From: a bacterium
Lineage (GTDB): Bacteria > Chlamydiota > Chlamydiia > Chlamydiales > SM23-39
Length of the DNA stretch: 35,461 nt
Direction of reading: 5' to 3'
Assembly: GCA_021780355.1 (NCBI GenBank)
Contig: JAJXYX010000057.1
Span: 1-35,461 of the forward strand
This document shows, piece after piece, positions 9,338 through 16,665 of the stretch. The notes under the pieces are model-generated. The model saw only the letters and a list, made by a program, of their open reading frames with translations. It made no database searches and had not been told where the DNA came from. Every line of letters starts with the position of its first letter. Position 1 is the stretch's first letter. The translations under genes were made by a program, and so were the position numbers.

Positions 9338-9514
9338 CTTCCGGCTGAAAGGCACCCAAGATTTTTGTTTTAACGGTTCAATTTTTCAACTATTTTGGCA
9401 GGGTTATGCCGTTCGTAACTCAAGAATCGGCTATTGGACGGGATTGAAAGCTGCCAAAATAGTTGGAAAAGTGAATGGTTAAAACAAAAATCTTGGGCGC
9501 CTTTCAACCGGAAG
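9338..9514. repeat. Large imperfect palindrome, family B copy 1 (permuted form)
   Basis: Two arms of 64 nt, 9338-9401 and 9451-9514, are inverted copies with about 6 mismatches. They enclose a 49-nt loop carrying the core CTCAAGAATCGGCTATTGGA. The same core recurs twice in the palindrome at 27091-27281, and there it forms part of the arms instead of the loop. The element fills the gap between ung and the MFS gene, and its right arm overlaps the upstream extension of the MFS frame. It could act as a terminator for ung or be a non-autonomous mobile or structured RNA element. Confidence 0.85.
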
Positions 9515-9570
9515 CACTATATACAAAAAACTTTTCACTAAGTTATACGGAAAGAAAAACACCCCAAAAA

Positions 9571-10803
9571 ATGAAACCCAAGTCGAAAAAGAGCAAACGT
9601 TTTTCCCTTTTTTCGATCTATTTTACTTTTTTTGTCGACAGCCTCAGCTGGTCGATTATTTTTCCTATCTTTGCCCCCTATTTTTTAGATCCTCACAACC
9701 CGCTTTTTTCTCCCGAAACTTCGTTCGCCACAAGAACCTCTCTTCTCGGCCTCTTTTTAATGGCGTTCTCTCTGGGACAATTTTTAGCCGCGCCAATTTT
9801 AGGGGAGTATGTCGACAAACACGGAAGAAGAAAAGCTCTCATTCTCAGCGTGCTCTTTACCTGCGTCGGTATGATCACAACCGCAATCAGCATCAAAATC
9901 TATTCGCTCGTTTTTCTCTTTTTAGGCCGCTTAATAACAGGCGTGTTTGCCAGCAATTTATCTGTCTGTCTAGCCTGCATCAGCGATCTGAGTTCTACAG
10001 AAAAAATCAAAGTCAAACGATTTAGTTTTCTTTCCGTGCTGACAGGAGTTTCATTTATTTTAGGCGCCTTTTTAGGGGGGAAATTATCCGATGCAACGAT
10101 TCACCCTTGGTTCTCTCCCGACATTCCTTTCTGGCTTGCTTCTCTTTTGACATTCGCTAATTTTCTATTTGTCCTCTTTGGCTTTAAGGAAACCTCTACC
10201 ATCCAACCTTCTCTACAATTCAATTTTCTAGAATCGTTCCACAACATCAAAAAAGTACTGGAAACGAAAAAAATCAAATGGATTTACACAGTCTACTTCC
10301 TTTTCCTATGCGCCTGGACCCTCATTTTTCAATTCACCCCCGTTTTAGTCGTCCGTCGCTATGGCTTTACCAACTCTCAAATCGGAAACCTCGCCCTTTT
10401 CATGGGAATTTTTTGGGCTCTAGGCTCAAGCGTTCTCAATAAATCCCTCATCTCCCGCTACCGCTCTCAAAAAATTTTAGAATGGTGCCTCGTCTTATTT
10501 ACTCTCCTATGCGCCAGCATCGTCTTCCCTGCGCATCTCTATCTTAGATTGCTCATTTTAGGCCTTTCCACCCTCATCGGAGGACTCGCGTGGCCCCACT
10601 GCACCAATGTCATCTCCAGCGCAGCTCCCAAAGAAGTCCAGGGAAAAATTTTAGGCCTCACCCAATCCATCCAATCCCTATCGATGGCCTTGGCACCCCT
10701 TGCAGGCGGAATTTCCTATCAAATCATCCCCGGCAGCGTCTTTCTTTTAGCCGCCGCTGCCTGTTTGACAGCAAGTCTTATTTACATCTTGAAAAATCGA
10801 TAA
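9571..10803 (+). CDS. MFS transporter (12-TM, drug/metabolite type)
   Basis: Inner-membrane major facilitator of 410 aa from the chosen ATG, which is followed by a basic stretch KPKSKKSKR and then the first membrane helix. MFS motif A appears as LGEYVDKHGRRKAL between TM2 and TM3. Twelve hydrophobic segments can be counted. The frame is open back to an ATG at 9475, but that extension is encoded by the palindrome arm and has no membrane character, so 9571 is preferred. The neighbouring downstream gene encodes an EmrA-like adaptor, which suggests an EmrAB-like export pair; this pairing is inference, as a palindromic repeat separates the genes. Substrate is unknown. Confidence 0.85.
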   Translation: MKPKSKKSKRFSLFSIYFTFFVDSLSWSIIFPIFAPYFLDPHNPLFSPETSFATRTSLLGLFLMAFSLGQFLAAPILGEYVDKHGRRKALILSVLFTCVGMITTAISIKIYSLVFLFLGRLITGVFASNLSVCLACISDLSSTEKIKVKRFSFLSVLTGVSFILGAFLGGKLSDATIHPWFSPDIPFWLASLLTFANFLFVLFGFKETSTIQPSLQFNFLESFHNIKKVLETKKIKWIYTVYFLFLCAWTLIFQFTPVLVVRRYGFTNSQIGNLALFMGIFWALGSSVLNKSLISRYRSQKILEWCLVLFTLLCASIVFPAHLYLRLLILGLSTLIGGLAWPHCTNVISSAAPKEVQGKILGLTQSIQSLSMALAPLAGGISYQIIPGSVFLLAAAACLTASLIYILKNR

Positions 10804-10824
10804 ATGTTTAGCTACACTCAGAGG

Positions 10825-10950
10825 AAGGGCTCCGCCCTTAGACCCGCCAAAGGGCTGACGCCCTCTGGAATCCCTTTTGCTTTTATATAAAAAAACAAAA
10901 GGGGTTCCAAGGGGACTTGTCCCCTTGGCGGGTCTAAGGGGGGAGCCCTT
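10825..10950. repeat. Nested palindromic repeat, family A copy 1
   Basis: Full-length 126-bp imperfect palindrome centred on a TATATAA run. Each arm contains two smaller hairpins: an outer AAGGGCTCCGCCCTT type and an inner CCAAAGGGC...GCCCTCTGG type. Arms are linked by CCTTTTGCTTTT/AAACAAAAGG tracts. Related copies occur at 18257, 23196 and 35382. It lies between two co-directional genes, and its right end supplies a GGGGGAG tract just upstream of the next start codon. Confidence 0.9.
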
Positions 10951-10952
10951 GA

Positions 10953-11840
10953 ATGGATGGTTTTGCAAAAATGAGAGAGCTCTTGATAAAAAAATTCGCT
11001 CCGCTTACTTGGGTTTTTATTTTCTTCTTTTCTCTTGCAGCTTTTAGCTCTGCCTATTGGTTTGTTTTTGTGCATCCTTACTTTTGGATTGCTTCTGGAC
11101 GCATCCAAGCGGCTTCTCTTCAAATCAAATCGCCAGAGGAGGGGATTCTTACACAGCTTCCGCTCGAGCCTGGAGATCGAATCGACAGGGGCGCTTTATT
11201 ATTTTGCCTAGAAAACACTCGCCTAGCGGAGGAGCAAAAAAGAACAAAACTTTTGCTTTCGGATTTAGATAAAAAATTGCTCTCCTATAAAAATCAATCC
11301 GAAGAGGCGATGCAAAATTATTTGTCTGATTTGGGTGTTAAGCCCCAGCATGAAGTAGACCAGCACCTGCAAACGCTCCAGGCAACCCAGCTCAAAATCA
11401 ACCAGATCCAAGAACAAATGCAGACTCTTTCAGAAGAAGAGAGGCATTTACTGCAGCAGCAAGCTCAACTATCCTCTCCTTCTACCCACCAAGCGATTGT
11501 GCTGAAACGGCAAAAAGCTGTCGGGGATTTTGTCCAAATAGGAGAGCCTATTGCCACTGTTTTAGATTTAGATTCCTGTTGGATCGAAGCAAAAGCTTCT
11601 GAAAAAACTCTTCATCTGCTTCACATCGATCAAGAAGTCGATATCTATCTCGCAGCCTATCCCCAGCAAAGCTGGAAAGGCAAGATTTCTTGGATCGGAC
11701 CTGCCACTCTTTCTCAACTCGAAGGCTCTTGGCTCTCCACTGGCGAAGAAATGATTCCCCTAAAAATCTCAGTTAGAGCGGAAAAATTTCCTTTAAAACC
11801 TGGCCTTTCCGCAACCATTCGCGTGAAAAAAATATATTGA
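10953..11840 (+). CDS. HlyD/EmrA-like membrane-fusion protein
   Basis: A 295-aa inner-membrane-anchored adaptor. A hydrophobic helix at about residues 18-42 is followed by the first lipoyl half (SPEEGILTQLPLEPGDRIDRGALLF). A long Gln/Glu/Leu coiled coil then spans about residues 90-175, followed by the second lipoyl half (GDFVQIGEPIATVLDL) and a beta-barrel ending in LKPGLSATIRV. It probably works with the MFS protein encoded upstream as an EmrA-EmrB-like pair; no outer-membrane factor is adjacent. The ATG at 10953 has a GGGGGAG tract about 9 bases upstream that belongs to the palindromic repeat; an alternative ATG at 10971 has no ribosome-binding site. Confidence 0.85.
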   Translation: MDGFAKMRELLIKKFAPLTWVFIFFFSLAAFSSAYWFVFVHPYFWIASGRIQAASLQIKSPEEGILTQLPLEPGDRIDRGALLFCLENTRLAEEQKRTKLLLSDLDKKLLSYKNQSEEAMQNYLSDLGVKPQHEVDQHLQTLQATQLKINQIQEQMQTLSEEERHLLQQQAQLSSPSTHQAIVLKRQKAVGDFVQIGEPIATVLDLDSCWIEAKASEKTLHLLHIDQEVDIYLAAYPQQSWKGKISWIGPATLSQLEGSWLSTGEEMIPLKISVRAEKFPLKPGLSATIRVKKIY

Positions 11841-11856
11841 CCTTGATCCCCAAAAA

Positions 11857-12813
11857 ATGCAGCTGCCCCTTTCTTTACAACACGCCCTCGAAAAACTCTC
11901 AAACGAAGTTCCTCTCACTTCGATAAGAGCCGCCTATCATCAACTCTCAGAAGCCTATCATCGAGGAGAAAACTCCCTCGCCTCCTTTCATCGACCAGAT
12001 CACGTTTTGGCCTATCTTTTAGCGAGAATGCCAGCTACCTATGCAGCAGTATATAAAGCTTTGGAAAGCGTAAAAGAAAGGCTTCCAGATTGGACATGTA
12101 AGAACCTTGTCGATTTAGGCGCAGGCCCTGGAACCGCTTCTTGGGCTGCAGCGGAAATATTTGATACCCTGCAATCCATTACACTCTTGGAACAAAGCCC
12201 CCCCATGCTCGCCGCCGGCAAAAAATTGGCGTCTTACGCAGAAAAAGCTGTTTTGCAAAAGAGCAACTGGGTTCAGCAGAATTTGCAAAGTCCCTTTTCT
12301 CTACCCAAAGCCGATTTGGCTATTTTTTCCTATGTTTGCGCTGAAATGGACTGTTTGGATCTCATCATCCGTTTATGGAAGCAAGAAACGCTGATTCTCG
12401 TTGTCGAACCGGGAACTCCAAGAGGATTTGCCAATATCTTGTCGATACGAAACAAACTTCTTGAACTCGGCGCCCATGTAGCAGCCCCTTGCCCTCATCA
12501 TCTTGCCTGTCCAACTGCTAGCTGGTGTCATTTCCCCGCAAGAGTCGAAAGGACAAAAATACATAAGCTGCTTAAAGAGGGCTCGCTTGGCTATGAAGAT
12601 GAAAAATATTCTTACGTAGCCCTCTCTTCCTTTCCTTGTCCGGCTCTTGAAGGACGAATTGTCGATAAACCGCTCAAGCTCTCCGGCCATGTCAAATTAT
12701 CCGTTTGCACAAGCAGGGGAACATTAGAGCAAAAAGTTGTCACCAAAAAACAAAAAGAACTTTACCGCCAAGCAAGAGACGTAGAATGGGGCTCTGAATT
12801 AAAATGTTTTTAA
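11857..12813 (+). CDS. Rsm22-family small-subunit rRNA methyltransferase-like protein
   Basis: A 318-aa SAM-dependent methyltransferase fold protein. Motif I is VDLGAGPGTASW at residues 85-96. The family-defining CPHHLACP...WCHF segment provides Cys212, Cys218 and Cys224, followed by ARVERTKIHKLLKEGSLGYEDEKYSYV. These Cys residues match the Rsm22/METTL17 pattern, where they help bind an iron-sulfur cluster in mitochondrial homologues. The C-terminal beta part (GRIVDKPLKLSGHVKL) is also typical. Its role is probably ribosome small-subunit assembly or rRNA methylation; activity is inferred. It begins 16 bases after the adaptor gene and may share its transcript. Confidence 0.85.
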   Translation: MQLPLSLQHALEKLSNEVPLTSIRAAYHQLSEAYHRGENSLASFHRPDHVLAYLLARMPATYAAVYKALESVKERLPDWTCKNLVDLGAGPGTASWAAAEIFDTLQSITLLEQSPPMLAAGKKLASYAEKAVLQKSNWVQQNLQSPFSLPKADLAIFSYVCAEMDCLDLIIRLWKQETLILVVEPGTPRGFANILSIRNKLLELGAHVAAPCPHHLACPTASWCHFPARVERTKIHKLLKEGSLGYEDEKYSYVALSSFPCPALEGRIVDKPLKLSGHVKLSVCTSRGTLEQKVVTKKQKELYRQARDVEWGSELKCF

Positions 12814-12870
12814 CGACTGTTTTTTTATTTCTTGTTTTGTCATAATTAAGAAACGATTAAGGAGTTAATT

Positions 12871-13269
12871 ATGTCAAATGAGTTTAAAAACATTTTACAA
12901 AATCTTTTAGACCGCTCCTATCTAACTTCTTCTTTAAAACAACAGATTCAAATTTCAATTGACCCCTATAAAAAAATCATTACTTTGTCGATTCCCATTT
13001 TTTCACCTTTGGGCTCTCTGCCTAAATCCATTTCCGATTACGTTGCTAAGCGATCGGATATCCGTTTCAAACCCCACTCTACTCGCTTTGAGCTGAACGA
13101 GGAAAAGGTTTACTTGATTCAAGAAATTACTTTTCCCTGGGAAGGGCAAGACTCTCTCCGCCGCCACGTCGCTCAATTTTGGACAATGACGCAAAAGTGC
13201 CACAACATGTTGAAAAAAATAGCATTGGAAGAAAAAACAGAAAAATTCTCTCCTGAATTGTTTCATTAA
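12871..13269 (+). CDS. Hypothetical protein, 132 aa
   Basis: No family recognised. A perfect AAGGAG lies 7 bases before the ATG, which supports real translation. The product is soluble with mixed alpha/beta character, begins MSNEFKNILQNLLDRSYL, has a Pro/Ser-rich mid-region (SIPIFSPLGSLPKS) and a helical C-terminal end (QFWTMTQKCHNMLKKIALEE). No signal peptide or membrane segment is seen. It lies between the Rsm22-like gene and an MFS transporter, both on the same strand, and may be a lineage-specific regulator or effector, but nothing in the sequence decides this. Confidence 0.7.
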   Translation: MSNEFKNILQNLLDRSYLTSSLKQQIQISIDPYKKIITLSIPIFSPLGSLPKSISDYVAKRSDIRFKPHSTRFELNEEKVYLIQEITFPWEGQDSLRRHVAQFWTMTQKCHNMLKKIALEEKTEKFSPELFH

Positions 13270-13297
13270 ACTATTTTCAAAATAGAAGGGTTTTGCT

Positions 13298-13399
13298 ATG
13301 CAGACATTAAATGGCAAACACCTCTCATCCCGGCAAATTAGCTTATCCTCTCCGCGCGTGGCTTATTTGGCTGCTCAGCGCCCTTTTCATGTTTTATAA
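13298..13399 (+). other. Possible 33-codon leader ORF overlapping the MFS start
   Basis: An ATG at 13298 has AGAAGGG 7 bases upstream, better placed than for the MFS start at 13311. Its frame (MQTLNGKHLSS...) differs from the MFS frame and ends at TAA about 33 codons later, inside the MFS gene. It may be a translated leader or a chance frame. Confidence 0.25.
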
Positions 13400-14606
13400 A
13401 TATGCCTTAGAAGTATCTCCGAGCGTCATGACAGAAACGCTCATGAAAACGTTTTCCATCAACGGAGTTGATCTTGGCAATCTGGCGGCGTCGTATTTCT
13501 ACGCGTACCTTCTTCTCCAAATTCCAGCCGGCCTACTTTTAGACTATTTTGGTCCTAGAAAAACAACGACGATCGCCATCGCTTTATGTGCTGTAGGAAG
13601 TTTTGCTTTTGCCTATGCCAACTCGCTTTTCGCAGCCTGCGCGGGGCGTTTTTTAACGGGAGCCGGCGCGGCATTTGCCGCGCTCAATTGTTTAAAGCTC
13701 ATTGCCAATTGGTTTCCTTTTCGGCTTTTTGCATTTATGGCGGGTCTCATGATGACAGTGGCGATGCTAGGAGCCGTCGGAGGACAAGCCCCTCTTTCCG
13801 CCTTCATCGAACGCATACAGTGGCGCAACGCCATTGAAATCATCGGCTTTGGGGGACTTTGCTTAGCCGTCTTATTTTGGATCTTTGTAAGAGACCAATC
13901 CCCCGATCATATCCGAGAGCGGCACATAGCTCCTCCTAAAACGTCTTTTGGCTCGGGCCTAAAAACGATTTTGATGAACGCTCAATCTTGGTGGCTTTCT
14001 CTCTACAGCGGCCTTGCGTTCGCTCCCGTTATCGTCTTCGGCGGTCTCTGGGGAGTGTCCTTTCTTTCAGAGGCTTTTTCGCTTTCCAAAAATCTATCCG
14101 CGCAAATGGTCTCTCTCATCTTCGTCGGCTTTGCCATCGGCGCCCCTATTTTCGGATGGTTTTCTGATTGGCTTGGACGAAGGCGCATCATCATGTTTTG
14201 GGGAACGCTTCTCTCTTTATTTTCTATTTCTCTCATCATTTATGTTCCTTCTCTTGCTTTTTATCACCTCGCCCTTCTTCTTTTTCTCTTTGGATTTTCG
14301 ATTAGCAGCTTCCTTCTTTCCTTTACCATGATCTGCGAAATCCATACGCCCCTTCTAGCGGCTACCGCGATTGGCTTTATGAACGCCTTCGATGCGCTTC
14401 TCGGAGCCTTTTCAGACCCTCTCGCTGGAAAAATTCTCGACTCCGCTTGGGACGGAACTCTCGTCGAAGGAGCCAGGGTTTTTTCCGTTTCAGCTTACAA
14501 AACCGCCTTCACTACGCTCCCCATCTATTTGATTGTCTGTCTATTAGCGCTGTTCAAGATCCAAGAAACCTCTCCAAAGCCGCCTCGCCCTGCCTCGCTA
14601 CCATAG
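13311..14606 (+). CDS. MFS transporter resembling the Legionella/Coxiella Pht-like group
   Basis: A 431-aa inner-membrane transporter with twelve hydrophobic segments. The N-terminal stretch LIWLLSALFMFYKYALEVSPSVM, then GNLAASYFYAYLLLQIPAGLLLDYFGPRK, is typical of the MFS group that includes the Legionella phagosomal transporters (Pht). Several of those import amino acids or nucleosides inside host cells. A second motif A-like loop FGWFSDWLGRRR lies between TM8 and TM9. In an intracellular bacterium a nutrient-import role is plausible, but the substrate cannot be read from sequence. The Shine-Dalgarno AGAAGGG is 20 bases from this ATG, closer to an overlapping out-of-frame ATG at 13298. Confidence 0.88.
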   Translation: MANTSHPGKLAYPLRAWLIWLLSALFMFYKYALEVSPSVMTETLMKTFSINGVDLGNLAASYFYAYLLLQIPAGLLLDYFGPRKTTTIAIALCAVGSFAFAYANSLFAACAGRFLTGAGAAFAALNCLKLIANWFPFRLFAFMAGLMMTVAMLGAVGGQAPLSAFIERIQWRNAIEIIGFGGLCLAVLFWIFVRDQSPDHIRERHIAPPKTSFGSGLKTILMNAQSWWLSLYSGLAFAPVIVFGGLWGVSFLSEAFSLSKNLSAQMVSLIFVGFAIGAPIFGWFSDWLGRRRIIMFWGTLLSLFSISLIIYVPSLAFYHLALLLFLFGFSISSFLLSFTMICEIHTPLLAATAIGFMNAFDALLGAFSDPLAGKILDSAWDGTLVEGARVFSVSAYKTAFTTLPIYLIVCLLALFKIQETSPKPPRPASLP

Positions 14607-14637
14607 AAGACGGCCTTCAAAAAACGTCATTTTTAAA

Positions 14638-14796
14638 TAGGTCCTCGTAAATATTTATAAAAAATTCAAGGAGATTTTCGATGAGATTTTGCAGCAGACG
14701 ACGAAGACAATGTGCGTGCACATGGCTGAGGAGGCTGATGTGAAAGCTCGCGAAAAGCTCTTTGAATTTTCTTATAAATATTTATGAGGACCTGCT
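14638..14796. repeat. Inverted-repeat element with about 43-bp terminal arms
   Basis: Left arm starts TAGGTCCTCGTAAATATTTA and reads to GATTTTCG; the right arm (about 14752-14796) is its inverted copy with a few mismatches and single-base indels. The about 70-bp interior contains a smaller near-palindrome ATGTGCGTGCACAT. It sits between two convergent genes. It resembles a short non-autonomous transposable element, but no transposase or clear target-site duplication is visible. Confidence 0.75.
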
Positions 14797-14884
14797 TACA
14801 TAAAAAAAGCGGAAGCTCCACGCCGAAGCCTCTAGACAAACCACCCCCACTCTGAATCGGCTGATTGCAAAAAAGCTTCCCGCG

Positions 14885-15205
14885 CTAATTTGCTCGGGCA
14901 ATATACTCACCTAGAGCAATAGTTATGCGCGAGCCGGCTTCAAGAATTTTTTCCGCACTCAACGTAAGATTGGAATCGAGACTGTCGATCAATAAACGAA
15001 TTTCAAGCCTTATATCTCCCGGCGCCCTCTGTGAATGAGCAAAAGTTCTCGCTACGGCGCTGATAATTTTTTTGTCTGTAATTCGATTTGCGCTTATGGG
15101 CTCATCACTAAGATAATCATCAACCAACTTTTCCTCTTTGAAACAATTTTTAAGATGTTTGGAGATGTCTCTTCTCGAAGGAAAACTCACAAGACCGCTC
15201 GACAT
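14885..15205 (-). CDS. Hypothetical protein, about 106 aa
   Basis: No family recognised. The frame begins at an ATG at 15238, but the internal ATG at 15205 (MSSGLVSFPSRRDISKH) has GAGG 5 bases upstream, so I place the start there. The product is helical and soluble, with a C-terminal half (LEIRLLIDSLDSNLTLSAEKILEAGSRI, quoted in pieces: LEIRLLIDSL and SAEKILEAGS) suggesting packed helices. It is convergent to the MFS gene and separated from it by the inverted-repeat element. It could be a small effector or chaperone-like protein; this is speculative. Confidence 0.5.
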   Translation of the reverse strand: MSSGLVSFPSRRDISKHLKNCFKEEKLVDDYLSDEPISANRITDKKIISAVARTFAHSQRAPGDIRLEIRLLIDSLDSNLTLSAEKILEAGSRITIALGEYIARAN

Positions 15206-15292
15206 AGAAACCTCGTTATAAAAAAATTCAATCCGCATATCGTATGAAAAAAAATTTTAACAAACAATGAAAAATTGCCAGAAATACGCCTG

Positions 15293-16396
15293 CTATTTTT
15301 CAAAAAAAGCAAGCGTTTCAATATGATTTGTGCCAGAAAAAAGCAAAAATCCTTCTGCTTTCTTTAGAGACCAGCCCGAAGCGATCAGCGCTTGGCAATC
15401 CGACTGAAAACTATTCCAGCCGCAACTGACATAAACTAGCCGAAGGTTGTTTGCTTTGCACAAATTGCCAAGAAGAACGGATCCCAAGCCCTTTCTTGGC
15501 GGATCCACAATCAGCGTGTCAAAAGAGGCAAACTCTGTAAATTGAGAGGCATCTTGAAAGCGGTATTCGCAAGGAAGCGCTTCGGGGTATCGAGCCTGAA
15601 AAGACTTTTCTGCAAAAGGATTGTTTTCGACGAGGAGCAGCCTGTCAAGGCTCGGAAGGAGCGAGGTCCCGATGATTCCCACGCCTGCAAACAACTCTGC
15701 AACGCGGCTGCCGGGCAAGACCCATGATTGAATCGTGGCCGCAAGGCGCTCAAACAGCTCTAGATGAGCCTGAGCAAACGCTCCCGGATGAAAAGGGACC
15801 ATTTGTCCCAAAAAGGGCTGAACCAGCCAATCAGCGCCTGATATTTTTTGCCAAACATCGCCAAGAACCCGATTGTTCGCTGCCGGATGAAAATTCACCC
15901 AAACGGAATGCCATAAATCGCTTTGCAGCGCTTGGCAAAATTGCTCAAGCTGAGAAGATAGACAAGAGGCATTCACAACCAAAACCAACTGAACTGCGCC
16001 GGAGTCTCTTTGAACAAACATTTGCAAATAGCGCAACAGTCCTTTTTGCCGCGCCTCATCATAAAGAGAAAGGCCCGTTTTTCGAACCGCTTCAGCAACT
16101 AAATGCGCCGCTTGATTGATTGAAGGATGATGGACGAGGCAGCGCGGAATGGAAACCACCTCATGCGAATCTTTTTTATACAACCCGATCAAAGGATTTT
16201 CCGGCGCGCCCCGGACAGCTAATTTCGCCTTGAGCCTCCAGTGCATTCGACTAGCCTCGCGAAGCGGCGGCTCGATTGAATAGGAGCGAAAAAAAGAGAG
16301 AACAGAACTCCAAACAGGCGGCGTCTCATCTAGGCTGAGCGTACACCCCGAACAGACATCAAAATGAGAGCAGCGCGGTGTGGAATGATTGTTCAT
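15293..16396 (-). CDS. TrmA/RlmC/RlmD-type RNA m5U methyltransferase
   Basis: SAM-dependent uracil-C5 methyltransferase of 367 aa acting on rRNA or tRNA. The N-terminal iron-sulfur motif is C9-x5-C15-xx-C18, with a further Cys in IPRCLVHHP. The SAM-binding loop is ELFAGVGIIG, followed by IVDPPRKGLG. The catalytic nucleophile lies in VYVSCGWNSFQSD (Cys325), and the general base in HIETLAFFEK (Glu360). It lacks the N-terminal TRAM domain seen in RlmD/RumA. Which uridine it modifies cannot be told. The start ATG lies within the repeat array at 16390-16526, and a ten-codon ORF in the same register precedes it. Confidence 0.9.
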   Translation of the reverse strand: MNNHSTPRCSHFDVCSGCTLSLDETPPVWSSVLSFFRSYSIEPPLREASRMHWRLKAKLAVRGAPENPLIGLYKKDSHEVVSIPRCLVHHPSINQAAHLVAEAVRKTGLSLYDEARQKGLLRYLQMFVQRDSGAVQLVLVVNASCLSSQLEQFCQALQSDLWHSVWVNFHPAANNRVLGDVWQKISGADWLVQPFLGQMVPFHPGAFAQAHLELFERLAATIQSWVLPGSRVAELFAGVGIIGTSLLPSLDRLLLVENNPFAEKSFQARYPEALPCEYRFQDASQFTEFASFDTLIVDPPRKGLGSVLLGNLCKANNLRLVYVSCGWNSFQSDCQALIASGWSLKKAEGFLLFSGTNHIETLAFFEK

Positions 16397-16526
16397 AACT
16401 TGTCGATAACTCGTTCACAACTTGTTCATAGCTTCGCCTCTGTTCATAACAAGCCCCCTTTTGAACAAGTTATCGACAAGTTATGAACAGAGTTTCTTCA
16501 TAGAGGATAACGCTTAGTTGTGAACA
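16390..16526. promoter_or_regulatory. Dense 9-mer array with 30-bp inverted repeat (DnaA-box-like or regulatory)
   Basis: Nine 9-mers of the form TTRTNNACA or close variants occur in 137 bp. On the - strand they are at 16390, 16401, 16412, 16423 and 16441; on the + strand at 16459, 16470, 16481 and 16518. Examples are TTATCGACA and TTATGAACA. They are spaced about 11 bases apart in each half and form an inverted repeat (16391-16420 with 16459-16488, 28 of 30 matching). TTATCGACA differs by one base from the DnaA box TTATCCACA. The array lies between divergent genes with AT-rich DNA to its right (16550-16610). It could be an origin-like site, an operator cluster or a hairpin in the m5U methyltransferase leader. 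Confidence 0.55.
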
Positions 16527-16665
16527 TTTCCACACAAACAAAAGAAGAAGAGAAAATCTCTTTAGATCTTTTTATATCTTTAGCCTTTGTGTAAAATTTT
16601 CTCTTGGCGTTTGGATCCAAATTTTCTAGTGTCCAAGAAGGGTTGAATCGGTATAATCCCTCCTT

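Noticed and set aside
14820-14884. Short match GAATCGGCT near 14855 to the family B core
   Set aside because: Only nine bases match and there is no surrounding palindrome; chance is likely.
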